This document shows positions 1 through 9,382 of a stretch of 64,000 bases of DNA, in pieces; the first letter of the stretch is position 1; every line of letters starts with the position of its first letter. The notes under the pieces are model-generated. The model did not search any database, was not told the origin of the DNA, and saw only the letters and a program-made list of their open reading frames with translations. Source of the stretch: Aliivibrio fischeri (GTDB lineage: Bacteria; Pseudomonadota; Gammaproteobacteria; Enterobacterales; Vibrionaceae); the NCBI GenBank assembly GCA_038993745.2, contig CP160629.1, positions 1,736,001 to 1,800,000 of the forward strand. Direction: 5' to 3'. The translations under genes were made by a program, and so were the position numbers.

Positions 1-540
1 CTTTTGATACCATTGCGCTAAAAACAATTGAGATTCTAAATGGTTCTGTAATGCCAATTTAGTAATGGTTTTCGTTCCTAACTCTATGTCTTTTTCACAA
101 CCAGTACCTGTGAGATACAATTTACCTAGAGTTAAAGAAGCACTGATATCACCTTGGCTATCACCAAGTCTAGCCGCCCAGTAATCCGACTTTTCTGTTG
201 CTTCAGGATCGTCGTAATTATCATCATATAAACGCACTAGAGCGTAAAAGGCTTGTTGGCTATTTTGTTCAGCCGCTTTTAAGTACCATTTAATCGCACC
301 ATTTTGGTCAACCAATTCAAGATCAGCCCCTAAAGCTAATTGGGCTGTTATATTTCCATTTTTTGCTCGTTGAATTTTGTCCTTTTTATCCGCTTCATCA
401 TCAAACGGAACCACTGGAGACTTATGACTACTTTGTTGATTTTGTCGAATCGTTAACTTTTTTTTCTTTTCTGTAGTTTGAAAGTGTAGAACCATCAAAA
501 TAAGGCACACAACACTACAAAAAAATAAGAACCAATACAT
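1..540 (-). CDS. Sel1-repeat protein, membrane-anchored (3' end outside window)
   Basis: Reading leftward from an ATG at 540 gives an open frame that runs off the left edge. The N-terminus is one hydrophobic segment (about residues 2-19), followed by a Lys-rich stretch and then Sel1/TPR-like repeats, with phrases such as AIKWYLKAAEQNSQQAFYAL and LGKLYLTGTGCEKDIELGTK. Sel1 repeats form alpha-helical protein-binding scaffolds; the partner is unknown. A second Sel1 protein lies at 4149-4844. No convincing Shine-Dalgarno is seen before the ATG. The family call is good; the function is not known. Confidence 0.75.
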   Translation of the reverse strand, partial: MYWFLFFCSVVCLILMVLHFQTTEKKKKLTIRQNQQSSHKSPVVPFDDEADKKDKIQRAKNGNITAQLALGADLELVDQNGAIKWYLKAAEQNSQQAFYALVRLYDDNYDDPEATEKSDYWAARLGDSQGDISASLTLGKLYLTGTGCEKDIELGTKTITKLALQNHLESQLFLAQWYQK

Positions 541-778
541 ATCTATATCATCGAAAAGGAATACGTTTTTTTGAGGCCTTATTCTAATGATTTTTATTCA
601 GAATGAGAACGAATACATGATAGCAAAACAGTAATTAGGGCTATTTTTTATAAAAAAATGCGACAAAAATAAATAAAAAAAACATATTCAGTTTTTATTC
701 AATATTCCTAGCTTTGTGACTGGTTTTTTTCAATAAGTTAGCTAAGGTATAATTAAAATTATTATTTATTTGGTTAGT
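541..778. other. Divergent intergenic region
   Basis: AT-rich spacer between the leftward Sel1 gene and the rightward ATPase gene. It should hold both promoters, but I see no clear operator, RNA or small ORF. Confidence 0.4.
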
Positions 779-3133
779 ATGAAAAAACTCTATCGTTACG
801 TTTTATTTACTTTTTTGTTGATATTCTCTCAGCTCAGTTTTGCCAATTGGGATCTCACTGACAATCAACCAATAGAGATTAGCGCTCAAGCGAAAAATAT
901 TGAGGCGGATATTCGTGCACTTCCTGAACAGCATTTCTTTTCAAATAACGATTATGCTCAAGTAAAACGATTACTTTCTACTACTATTTTACAGCAAAAA
1001 GAGCATGCAACCGCTCTTAAAGAGGCATTAGCCACTTACAGAGAAGACAGTAGCAACCAAAACTGGATTGCAGTAGAAACAGTTCATCAATCACTGACTT
1101 CACTAAACCTAAGTAAAGAGCAACTGCTTAAGCTAACGAATAGTACAACACGAGAACAATTAACTGGTTTTGGTCCTTATGGTGTTACCCAATTTTATTC
1201 TGAGTTATCCATTACCAAACTCAATATCGAATATTATCTACATTACCAAATTCGTAGTTTTAAAAACCTACTAAAAGACTTAACCATTTCACCAGTTCCA
1301 ATTATTAGTGTTATTTTTAAAGTGCTTTGTGTATTCTTTATTTTTAGTTGGTGGATGAAAAACAGCACTCGACTTATCAACGACTTTAAAACATCAAAAT
1401 TAGAAAACGGCTCTAAACCGAATTTCTTTATTAGAAGTATTTGGTATTTAACCCGTGCTCATAAAGCAATAGCGTGGTTATTATTAATCACGGTCACATT
1501 ACGAATCGTATCCACATTACCAAGCCTACAACACTTAATATTCTTAGAAATCTTCACTTGGTGGATTTTAGGTGGTTCTATTGCTGTTAGCTTTATTCTT
1601 GAATTTATTTATCGCAATAGTAAACATAACAAAAAAGAAATTATCGCTCTTCGTTTATCGACGGTTCGCCATTATGTTTGGGGGATAATTGTTGCAGGCG
1701 TAATTTTACAAATATCCTCTCGTACATTAGGACAAGGTACTATCTATGCGTGGATAAACTCTCTAATGTATTTATTTTTTGTGCTCCTTACTATTCATAC
1801 ATTAAGAAAGTGGAAACCAACGGTTTTTGAAAGAATCGAACGTGTTGACCCTCTACCTCTATCTATTCAATGGGCGAAAAGAAATCAAAAGACTTTCCTT
1901 ATTTCAATCGCTGCTACCGCTTGTGGCGCCGCTTGGTTATCTTGGCGAGCACTTCAACACTCGATTATTGCACTGTTATCGCAATACGCTGCATTTAGTC
2001 ACGCATTGGCTTACTTATTCAGAATTGAAGTAGCTAAACAAACTGAAGTTGCACGTGAGCAATCCAATCTCGTTCGTGTTAAAGGTACGGCAGCATTTGA
2101 TTACATTGCTCCTGGTTCTGAAGATTCAGAGCTTATTGAAGATTATGCTAAAGATGAAATGTCCGCCCTTTCACGTTACTTATTAACCGAAAGTCCTGCG
2201 GTATGTGTGCTATCTGGTGAACGTGGTGTAGGTACAACTACCCTTCTTAATCGTATTTTAAATAAAGTAAAAAACGCGACACCAATTTATATTAATTGCC
2301 CATACGATGGTTATTCTGCTTTGCTTCCTGAGCTGGCAAAACAATTAGGGTTAGATGAAGAATCAAGTGAGCGTGATATTCTTCAATACCTGCGTAACAG
2401 CGATACTTGTTATCTACTTGCGTTTGATAGTGCGCAACGGTTAGTAAAACCCAAAGTGAATGGCTTAGCCGATTTAATGAAACTGACTAATTTATTACGT
2501 CGAGCTCGTAAAAGTCATCGAGTGGTACTGGCTATTGAGAAATCGTGCTGGCGCTTTATTGACCGTGCTCGTGGTGAACGATTACTATTTGATTTAGTTA
2601 CGTTTATGCCTAAATGGGATGAAAAGCAAATTGGTCAATTATTAGAGTCGAGAATTACCCTATCTGAAGGTCAACCTACAATTTCATTTGATGGCTTAGT
2701 GCTACCAAGACAGTGGGATGAAGAAAACCTAACAGAGGAAGAACGAGCGAGAAATGGATTCTATCGCATTCTTTGGGATTACTCTGATGGTAACCCTACA
2801 GTTGCACTTCGTTTCTTTAGATTATCACTTCACCGTGATAAAGACACTGATGCAATTTTGGTTCGTTTATTTAGAGCGCCGCACTCTGATGACTTAGAAA
2901 CCATGCCAAAACCTATGTTGGCAGTACTTAGATCAATTGTACAGTTGGAGGTCGCCTCTCCTGCTGATGTATGTGACTGTAGCCGCTTAAGCATGGCTGA
3001 AGTTATCAGTACGCTTCGTTATTTCCAAAGTCGTGGCTACATTGAATGGAGTGATGATAAAGCAAGGATCTCTGATCACTGGTTCCGCCACATTACTAAT
3101 GTTCTTCATCGTCAACATTTATTGGTGAAATAA
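779..3133 (+). CDS. Inner-membrane protein with C-terminal AAA-like NTPase domain, paired with MscS
   Basis: About 784 residues. A signal peptide (MKKLYRYVLFTFLLIFSQLS) is followed by a periplasmic helical part, about six membrane segments between residues 170 and 390, and a cytoplasmic AAA-like domain from about residue 470. The P-loop position reads GERGVGTTTLL (about residues 480-490), so the usual Walker A lysine is Thr. A helical and winged-helix-like C-terminus follows. I chose the ATG at 779 over an in-frame TTG at 770 because it begins a typical signal peptide. The MscS channel gene starts two bases after the stop, so the two are surely co-transcribed and may act together. The specific function is unknown. 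Confidence 0.75.
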   Translation: MKKLYRYVLFTFLLIFSQLSFANWDLTDNQPIEISAQAKNIEADIRALPEQHFFSNNDYAQVKRLLSTTILQQKEHATALKEALATYREDSSNQNWIAVETVHQSLTSLNLSKEQLLKLTNSTTREQLTGFGPYGVTQFYSELSITKLNIEYYLHYQIRSFKNLLKDLTISPVPIISVIFKVLCVFFIFSWWMKNSTRLINDFKTSKLENGSKPNFFIRSIWYLTRAHKAIAWLLLITVTLRIVSTLPSLQHLIFLEIFTWWILGGSIAVSFILEFIYRNSKHNKKEIIALRLSTVRHYVWGIIVAGVILQISSRTLGQGTIYAWINSLMYLFFVLLTIHTLRKWKPTVFERIERVDPLPLSIQWAKRNQKTFLISIAATACGAAWLSWRALQHSIIALLSQYAAFSHALAYLFRIEVAKQTEVAREQSNLVRVKGTAAFDYIAPGSEDSELIEDYAKDEMSALSRYLLTESPAVCVLSGERGVGTTTLLNRILNKVKNATPIYINCPYDGYSALLPELAKQLGLDEESSERDILQYLRNSDTCYLLAFDSAQRLVKPKVNGLADLMKLTNLLRRARKSHRVVLAIEKSCWRFIDRARGERLLFDLVTFMPKWDEKQIGQLLESRITLSEGQPTISFDGLVLPRQWDEENLTEEERARNGFYRILWDYSDGNPTVALRFFRLSLHRDKDTDAILVRLFRAPHSDDLETMPKPMLAVLRSIVQLEVASPADVCDCSRLSMAEVISTLRYFQSRGYIEWSDDKARISDHWFRHITNVLHRQHLLVK

Positions 3134-3134
3134 T

Positions 3135-4010
3135 ATGCTTCGTATTTTTATATTTTTTATAACGCTCGGATTTGGTTCGCTCGCATTTGCTGAAGAAGCA
3201 CAATCCATCGACAACTTACAGCAGTTCGCTAGTCTAATTCGTTGGAGCGGTGTTGCTTTCTCATTTGTTATCGTATTTGTTGCTTGGTTACTGTTACGCT
3301 TTACCCAATCAATTGTAGATGGAATAAGTAGTCAATTTGCTCAGCGTCGAATGTTGATGCAAAAACTGCAATCTTTCTTTCAATTCTTCATTTATATGTC
3401 AACGGGTATGGCTGTTTTCATGCTTAGCTTCCGTGTTGATGAGCGTGTGTTAGCACTAATCGGTGGTACGATTGCTGTCTCTGTTGGCTTTGCACTGAAA
3501 GACTTAACTGCATCATTCATTGCTGGATTAACAGTAATGATCGATCGCCCTTTCCAAGTCGGTGATCGCGTAACGTTTGAAGGTAATTATGGGGACATTA
3601 TCGCTATTGGTTTACGTTCTGTTCGAATGCAAACTCTAAACGATGATATTATTACTATCCCTAATAACAAATTCTTAAATGAAGTTGCTGTAAGTGGAAA
3701 CTATGGTGCATTAGATATGCAAGTTGTTATTCCATTTTATATTGGTATGGACCAAGACATTAATACCGCAAGAGATATTATTCAAGAAGCGGCATCTTCT
3801 AGTCGTTATATCCACTTACCTAAGCCTGTAGTTGTACTAGTGAAGCAAACCATTACAGATAATTATTTAGCCATTCAATTAACTTGTAAAGCTTACGTAG
3901 TAGATATTAAGTTTGAAAAGCTGTTCGAGACAGATATCACCTTACGTGTTATGCAAGAATTCAGAAAATCAGACATATTCCCGCCAGCTATTGCTGTTCA
4001 AAACAAATAG
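3135..4010 (+). CDS. MscS-family mechanosensitive ion channel
   Basis: 291 residues: a signal-like N-terminus, membrane helices, the Gly/Ala-rich pore helix (VLALIGGTIAVSVGFALKDL, about residues 107-126), then the MscS beta domain with DRPFQVGDRV and a C-terminal alpha/beta domain. Channels of this family open when membrane tension rises and release solutes on osmotic downshock. It begins two bases after the upstream ATPase-like membrane gene, an unusual pairing that hints at ATP-linked or sensor-linked gating (inference). A strong hairpin follows at 4024-4047. Confidence 0.88.
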   Translation: MLRIFIFFITLGFGSLAFAEEAQSIDNLQQFASLIRWSGVAFSFVIVFVAWLLLRFTQSIVDGISSQFAQRRMLMQKLQSFFQFFIYMSTGMAVFMLSFRVDERVLALIGGTIAVSVGFALKDLTASFIAGLTVMIDRPFQVGDRVTFEGNYGDIIAIGLRSVRMQTLNDDIITIPNNKFLNEVAVSGNYGALDMQVVIPFYIGMDQDINTARDIIQEAASSSRYIHLPKPVVVLVKQTITDNYLAIQLTCKAYVVDIKFEKLFETDITLRVMQEFRKSDIFPPAIAVQNK

Positions 4011-4023
4011 TTCTTCTATCAAA

Positions 4024-4055
4024 GGTAGCATGATAAATCATGCTACCTCTCTCTT
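4024..4055 (+). terminator. Intrinsic terminator after mscS gene
   Basis: An 11-bp perfect stem (4024-4034 with 4037-4047, two-base loop) is followed by a pyrimidine-rich TCTCTCTTTTC tract. It ends the ATPase-mscS operon. Confidence 0.7.
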
Positions 4056-4148
4056 TTCTCTCTTGAGTAATTAACTTATCGCTCGCCGTACTGTGCTTTT
4101 ATTGCTAACATACAAACAATAATATTTTGTTAACTCGTTGGTTATGTA

Positions 4149-4844
4149 ATGAAAATACTTTTAAAATCGTTAGTTATATCTGCTTCATTATGCTCACCTT
4201 TTGTTCTAGCTAACAGTGAAGCTCATAGTGATTATCTAAAAGGCACGGCTTATTTAAATCAAGATAACTATAAAGAAGCAATTACTTGGTTAACCAGTGC
4301 TGCTAATAATGGTTCTATTGAAGCACAAAACAAAATTGGAACTATTTATGCGAAAGGGATCGGTACTGAAGCAAACACACAACTTGCTACCCAGTATTTT
4401 TTGAAAGCCGCAGCAAACCAAAGTTCTATGGCTTACTATAACCTTGGTAAAATCTACGAATCAGAAGAAAAGTATTCAACATCTATTGATTGGTATAACA
4501 AAGCAATTGAAGAAAATAACAGTAATGCAATGAATAACCTTGCAGACTTATATCTTCATGGAAAAGGGCTTGTTCAAAATACTCATCAAGCAGAATTACT
4601 TTATATTCAAGCTGCTGAATTAGGTAATGCAACAGCGATGCGTAATCTTGGTTTCTTATACACTAACAATAAGGAAGTTAAACAAGACATGAGCAAAGCG
4701 TATTTTTGGTTTAACCTTGCTGCTGAAAAAGACTTCCCAGATGCAGATAAATACCGTGATTATACAGGTAAAAAGCTAAGTAAAAATAAACGCATTAAAG
4801 TTCAAAATGAAGCACTTGAATGGTTAGAACAGCATAATAGTTAA
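4149..4844 (+). CDS. Secreted Sel1-repeat protein
   Basis: 231 residues with a cleavable signal peptide ending near VLANSEA and about five Sel1/TPR-like repeats (for example AEAIT-type helices, AQNKIGTIYAKGIGTE, AMNNLADLYLHGKGL, AMRNLGFLYTNNKEVKQD). It is probably periplasmic. Sel1 proteins act as scaffolds in envelope and signalling complexes; no partner can be named here. It is a single-gene unit between two terminators. Confidence 0.8.
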   Translation: MKILLKSLVISASLCSPFVLANSEAHSDYLKGTAYLNQDNYKEAITWLTSAANNGSIEAQNKIGTIYAKGIGTEANTQLATQYFLKAAANQSSMAYYNLGKIYESEEKYSTSIDWYNKAIEENNSNAMNNLADLYLHGKGLVQNTHQAELLYIQAAELGNATAMRNLGFLYTNNKEVKQDMSKAYFWFNLAAEKDFPDADKYRDYTGKKLSKNKRIKVQNEALEWLEQHNS

Positions 4845-4872
4845 TTTATAACCATAAGATAAGCAAACAAAC

Positions 4873-4907
4873 AAGGCCGCATCAGTAATTCACTGATGCG
4901 GCCTTTT
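4873..4907. terminator. Bidirectional terminator between convergent genes
   Basis: A GC-rich stem (GGCCGCATCAGT paired with ACTGATGCGGCC) has a T run on the plus side and, on the minus side, a weaker one. It serves the Sel1 gene and possibly the leftward Nudix-PAP2 gene, whose stop is at 4911. Confidence 0.8.
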
Positions 4908-4910
4908 TAA

Positions 4911-6383
4911 TTATCGTTTAGCGAACTTATTTTCTATTACTTTAGGTAGCCATGCGGCATAAACAAAAAGACCAAAAATAACAGTAAAATTACCGATCGT
5001 TCTGATTACCAACACATTCAGACTACTCGCTTCAACTTGTGTTAGTAAATAACTCACACCATATCTAGCAAGCATTACACTTAATACAATCGTTATAAGG
5101 GCGATTAGTTTTACTTTTGCATCCGTAATAACTTTAGGCTTAGAACACATAATCGCAGCGACAACACCCCAGCATATTGCTGCTGCGTATAGGTAATTTA
5201 TATATGCCATAACAAACGCAATACCACTAATAACCGTACTTAGCAGTAACCAAAAATGTAAGCCCCCTATCACTTTGTATAATAAATCACCATGTTTTTT
5301 CTGCATATTTGAGAAATGATAGAAGACCATTCCTCCCAAACACAAACCAACAATGGCATCAGATACAAAATGAACACCGAGCCAAACTCGCGCTATTGAC
5401 TGCCCTATAACAAGAATAATGAAAATGCATGCGTACCGTTTTAAGGTTTTTTCTGGTAAAGATAATCTTTTTAAAATTAAATAAAAGGTTCCGTAAATTA
5501 CAACAGATAACATACTGTGCATGCTTGGCATACCAAAACCAACGGCTTCCGTTAATTGCAGTTGTGGTATATAAACAAAAGGACGTGGTAATCCTAAACC
5601 TTGCTTAGCTAATCCGGTTAAAACTATCGATAAAATAATGCCAAACAATAAGGTTAAAGCCGAATTTCGACCAAAATAAACCAAAGCAATAATAACGAAA
5701 AAGTAAAAGAAGCCTTCTTTACCAGTTTCGTTAATTAGAGTGAATATCGTTTTAACACTCAATGTAACAACTTGCGGTAATTGATCTATTTTCGCACGAA
5801 GTGACGAAAGTAACTCTAATTCAAACTGATGAATTTTAGGAGCCTGATCAACAAGGTTAGTTACCCATAATATTTTATTCTCTGCGCTCGTAGTATCTAA
5901 AGACCATTGCTGTAATAACGTCAATTGCTCAGGGTAACGATATTTATTTTCAGGGATCTTATACACTTCACTTAAATAAACCGCCTCGGTTTCTATACCG
6001 TAATGAGGAGCAAACCACGAAGGTATACGAAATAAGCCATTAATGGTTTCTAGATCAAACGCAACAATATCGGATTCACTTACACAACGAAATATTGCTG
6101 CTGTTTCATCTTCGATAAGCAACTCTTTAGCTGTAACAACTAATCCAGTTTCTTCCCATACCTCTCTTTCTGCTGCCTCTTGAGGTGTCTCTCCTCTTTC
6201 TTTATCAATGGTTCCACCTGGCAGTGATAATTTTCCAGTAATTAATTCTTCAACTAAAACGACATGACTGCCATCACCAATAACGCATACTGCACCTTTT
6301 GGTTGAACAATATTGGCTGATGCACTGTGCATTGAAAATAGAGATAAAATAAATACAAATATGTTAAATAGTGGCATTTTCAT
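4911..6383 (-). CDS. Fusion of Nudix hydrolase and PAP2-type phosphatase
   Basis: 490 residues. After a signal-like helix there is a Nudix domain (residues about 25-165) with a full Nudix box: GGTIDKERGETPQEAAEREV followed by WEETGL. A linker and then a polytopic PAP2 domain follow, with the three phosphatase motifs KQGLGLPRP, PSMHS and RVWLGVHFVSDAI, and extra membrane helices at the C-terminus. Nudix enzymes cut nucleoside-diphosphate-linked compounds; PAP2 enzymes dephosphorylate lipid phosphates or pyrophosphates. The signal helix suggests both act outside the cytoplasm. Such bifunctional proteins are known in vibrios. The substrate is not known. The GNAT gene lies just upstream (7-base gap) and is probably co-transcribed. 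Confidence 0.88.
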   Translation of the reverse strand: MKMPLFNIFVFILSLFSMHSASANIVQPKGAVCVIGDGSHVVLVEELITGKLSLPGGTIDKERGETPQEAAEREVWEETGLVVTAKELLIEDETAAIFRCVSESDIVAFDLETINGLFRIPSWFAPHYGIETEAVYLSEVYKIPENKYRYPEQLTLLQQWSLDTTSAENKILWVTNLVDQAPKIHQFELELLSSLRAKIDQLPQVVTLSVKTIFTLINETGKEGFFYFFVIIALVYFGRNSALTLLFGIILSIVLTGLAKQGLGLPRPFVYIPQLQLTEAVGFGMPSMHSMLSVVIYGTFYLILKRLSLPEKTLKRYACIFIILVIGQSIARVWLGVHFVSDAIVGLCLGGMVFYHFSNMQKKHGDLLYKVIGGLHFWLLLSTVISGIAFVMAYINYLYAAAICWGVVAAIMCSKPKVITDAKVKLIALITIVLSVMLARYGVSYLLTQVEASSLNVLVIRTIGNFTVIFGLFVYAAWLPKVIENKFAKR

Positions 6384-6390
6384 TCTTAAA

Positions 6391-6867
6391 TTACCTATTC
6401 AATGGCTTGCGTAAATAATGAATATGCTCATTCAATCCTTGTTTATTATAAAATTCCAATGCCCCTTTATTAAAATTCCACACTTCGACAAAAATCTCTT
6501 TTACACCATAATCTTTTAATTCTTGCTCGATTCGCATCATTAATTGCTCAGCGATACCTTCGCGTCGATATTCTTTTTCAATATATAGTTCATCTATGGT
6601 TGCCATCATTACTGGTTTACTCACCGTTGAAATTAATTCGCAAAAATGACCAGTAATAAACCCAATAATAACGTCATCCATTTCCGCCACATACACCATA
6701 CATTCAGGATCATCTAAATATCGAGCGATACTTTTCTCTTCTTCAATTTCAGAAGCTGTTTTGAATAAATCTGGACATTGTTGGTGATGTTCATCGTGTA
6801 ATTTATACATCAGTGAATTTAAACAATAGAGATCAATCTCTTTTGCTCGACGGATAACTGGAGCCAT
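6391..6867 (-). CDS. GNAT-family N-acetyltransferase
   Basis: 158 residues from the ATG at 6867. The acetyl-CoA binding motif is seen as IDELYIEKEYRREGIAEQL, followed by FVEVWNFNKGALEFYNKQGL, the typical C-terminal GNAT half. The acyl acceptor is unknown. An in-frame ATG at 6918 is unlikely because it falls in the A/T tract of the fadL terminator; the ATG at 6867 begins the conserved fold (MAPVIRRAKEID). The gene lies between fadL and the Nudix-PAP2 gene on the same strand. Confidence 0.82.
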   Translation of the reverse strand: MAPVIRRAKEIDLYCLNSLMYKLHDEHHQQCPDLFKTASEIEEEKSIARYLDDPECMVYVAEMDDVIIGFITGHFCELISTVSKPVMMATIDELYIEKEYRREGIAEQLMMRIEQELKDYGVKEIFVEVWNFNKGALEFYNKQGLNEHIHYLRKPLNR

Positions 6868-6915
6868 GTAAATACCAAATAAGAAATGAGGCGTAATTAG
6901 AGCATGTTTGCTAAA

Positions 6916-6946
6916 CAAAAAAAAGGCTCGGAATAATCAGAGCCTT
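6916..6946 (-). terminator. Intrinsic terminator after fadL
   Basis: The stem AAGGCTC/GAGCCTT (6923-6929 with 6940-6946) is followed, reading leftward, by a long T run. It separates fadL from the GNAT gene. Confidence 0.75.
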
Positions 6947-6982
6947 GAATCATTGAGGTGCATAGCAATTTTATGAGTTATT

Positions 6983-8308
6983 TTAGAAACTATGGCTCAA
7001 TTGAATAGCTGCTAACACAGCATTAGCGTGTGTGGTTGCTGTAACCGCTGGTGCAGGAAGTGATTCTTCAATGAACTCATGGACTTCAACATCCTCACCA
7101 ATTAGATAAGTAAAGCCAAAATCAATGGCTGTATTTGAGCTCCAATTATATGTAAAACCAGCAGAAAACCACTGACGATCTGAATCAGGAATAGAAATCG
7201 ACGTTAACTCATCAACAGGAGTTTGGTCGTACATATAACCCGTACGTAAAATCCATTTGCTATTTAGGTAATGAGTAGCGCCGATAGAATAGTGGTAAGA
7301 GTCTTTCCAGTTATATTCTTTAACGGTTGCACTTTCTGTTTCAATAGTATCGAATGCCGACCATCCCACCCATTGAATGCTGTAGTGAATCGCCGTTTTA
7401 TCCGTAATCATATGAAAGCCTGAAAACTCAGCAATATCTGGTAATGGTAAATATACAGCATCATAACTTTGCTTCATAAAAGATACATCGCCTTCAGCCT
7501 CTATCTCTGGGCTATATTTATAGCTTAAACCAAAACGGTTACCTTCATTAACTTCGTATACCATACCAATATTAGCGCCAAGCCCAACACCTGTTGCTTG
7601 AATATCGACGGCTGTTGTTTTGACACCTTTATTTATCAAATCAACATCACCAAGTGGTGTATGCATTTTTACATTAACATTTCCATCAACGTCACGGTAC
7701 AGGTCTCCCATACCATAAATAACATCAATGCCACCACCAAAACTTAAATGTTCATTAACGCGATACGCTAAACTTAACCCTAAGTTCATACTTTGAACTT
7801 TAGTGGTGCCACCAAAAATAGGGGCTGCATAATCTGACTCAAATTCAGTTCCTGTACCAAAATTTGAATATGCAGCGACACCAACTGCAAACTTCTCATT
7901 AACAGGGTGTATATAATAAAAGTTTGGAACGACTGCTGTGGGTGCGATACCATCTACATCATCAAGAGATACAACTTCAGAAGTTAAAGAGGCAGAACCA
8001 GGGATATAGTTCATTCCCGTATCCACAGATAAACTTCCACTTGGTTTATAATAAGTACCGTTTTTTACCGACACATCAGGCTTTACAACTGTCATACCGA
8101 CAGAGATTGCATCTTTATCAAACATCATCATTGCTGCCGCATTTCGGCTTAACACTGATGCGTTATCAGCAATAACAGCCTCACCAGCAAATGCTCGGCC
8201 TAACCCAGTAGCTGAATGTTCATTAACTTGAAATCCTGCTGCCATAGATGTCGCACTAATAAATAAAGTACTTGTTGCAAGCAGCGTACGCGAAAATGTT
8301 GTATTCAT
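6983..8308 (-). CDS. fadL: FadL-type outer-membrane long-chain fatty acid transporter
   Basis: 441 residues: a signal peptide ending ATSMAAG, then the hallmark FadL N-terminus GFQVNEHSATGLGRAFAGEA and SRNAAAM (the hatch domain with the NPA-like region), and a beta-barrel ending in phenylalanine (IQLSHSF). FadL passes long-chain fatty acids across the outer membrane. Upstream, 8422-8438 resembles a FadR operator, which fits fatty-acid control. Vibrios often carry several fadL copies, so the exact orthologue is uncertain. Confidence 0.88.
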   Translation of the reverse strand: MNTTFSRTLLATSTLFISATSMAAGFQVNEHSATGLGRAFAGEAVIADNASVLSRNAAAMMMFDKDAISVGMTVVKPDVSVKNGTYYKPSGSLSVDTGMNYIPGSASLTSEVVSLDDVDGIAPTAVVPNFYYIHPVNEKFAVGVAAYSNFGTGTEFESDYAAPIFGGTTKVQSMNLGLSLAYRVNEHLSFGGGIDVIYGMGDLYRDVDGNVNVKMHTPLGDVDLINKGVKTTAVDIQATGVGLGANIGMVYEVNEGNRFGLSYKYSPEIEAEGDVSFMKQSYDAVYLPLPDIAEFSGFHMITDKTAIHYSIQWVGWSAFDTIETESATVKEYNWKDSYHYSIGATHYLNSKWILRTGYMYDQTPVDELTSISIPDSDRQWFSAGFTYNWSSNTAIDFGFTYLIGEDVEVHEFIEESLPAPAVTATTHANAVLAAIQLSHSF

Positions 8309-8585
8309 AATTGTGTTATATCCACTTTGGACAAATCAAACCGAACTTTATTTAAAAGAAAATGTCTGAGATTTGCTGTGTTATTTTTTAGGAAAAAAAG
8401 TGTAACAGCATGTGTATCGTCAGAAATCTGACCAGTGTTTTTTTGACGGTTATTTTAAAATACCCTGACAATAGTTAATGTTTTTTAAACCATTTGTAAC
8501 TAATACAAGGTGTTTAAATTATCGACTTTGTTATCAGATAGAGTGAATACTCTATTAAATTGCCTTTTTATTACTTTAGCTTGAC
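8309..8585. promoter_or_regulatory. Divergent promoter region of fadL and the PAP2 phosphatase
   Basis: 277 bases between divergent genes, AT-rich, with the FadR-like site near its middle. I see no RNA gene or small ORF. Confidence 0.5.
8422..8438 (-). promoter_or_regulatory. FadR-like operator upstream of fadL
   Basis: Read on the minus strand it is ACACTGGTCAGATTTCT, which keeps the TGGTCnGA core of the gamma-proteobacterial FadR operator. It lies about 115 bases upstream of the fadL start codon. It was found by eye only. Confidence 0.5.
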
Positions 8586-8591
8586 TTGCCT

Positions 8592-9382
8592 ATGCCACTG
8601 GCAGTTACACTACCCCTAATTCATTTACTATTTGATTTCATTATGACTTTTTCATTTTCACCTAAAAACAGAATTTACGAGCTCATTGCGCTAGGTTTCT
8701 TTTCACTAATGATGGTTTGCACTCTATTGTTAACCCCAAAACCTGACCTATTTACTCCATTATCAAATAATGTAAATGAACTACTCAATTTGTTAAGTAA
8801 CTCTGCAGGAAATCCATTTTTTCTTGTCACCACTTTTGTTCTTTGCCTTATTCCTGTAATTAAACGCCTACCAAGAAAAAAATTGGCGTCGCTATATATG
8901 CAATTTGCTTTGTTGCTGGTGTTAAGTTTCGCTCTTAAAACAGGATTAAAATCAGTAACAGAAGTGCCTCGCCCATACAGCTATGCTCTCGCTGAAGTTG
9001 GACTAGTTGATAATGCTGCTAGCTTCTATCAATTAGAACCTGCGCTTAAAGATGAATTAATAGAACGTATCGCTTCAAAAGTGAGCCCTGCCAGAATCGA
9101 ACAATGGCACGGCGAAACAAACTATGCGTTTCCATCTGGCCACACAATCTTCGTTGCTATCTGTATTTTATTTTGGGGGGATTCTTACTTAGACATAACC
9201 ACTATATAACTGCAGGTTTATTACTTACTTGGGGGGTTGGTGTAGGATTCAGTCGTATTTGGCTTGGAATGCATTGGCCGACAGATTTAATGGGCTCAAC
9301 AATTTTAGCTTCATTATTAATCTTTTGTGTACCAAAAATTAATTTTGAAAAGAATCATCAAGCAAATAATGCCGTAAGCTAA
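8592..9382 (+). pseudogene. PAP2-family phosphatase (PgpB-like), frameshifted in a G run
   Basis: Two overlapping frames together make one PAP2 phosphatase. The first (to the stop at 9209) carries the membrane helices, KTGLKSVTEVPRPYSYA and PSGHTIFVAICILFW; the second (to 9382) carries GFSRIWLGMHWPTDLMGS. They join at a run of six G (9175-9180); one extra G would give ...FWGGFLLRH... and restore the reading frame. PgpB-type enzymes dephosphorylate phosphatidylglycerophosphate or undecaprenyl pyrophosphate. The start is uncertain: ATG at 8592 or 8643, neither with a good ribosome site. It could be a real mutation, a phase-variable tract or a sequencing error. Confidence 0.8.

Noticed and set aside
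6868-6918. Longer start for the GNAT gene at 6918
   Set aside because: It lies in the T tract of the fadL terminator and adds 17 residues that do not look like the family.
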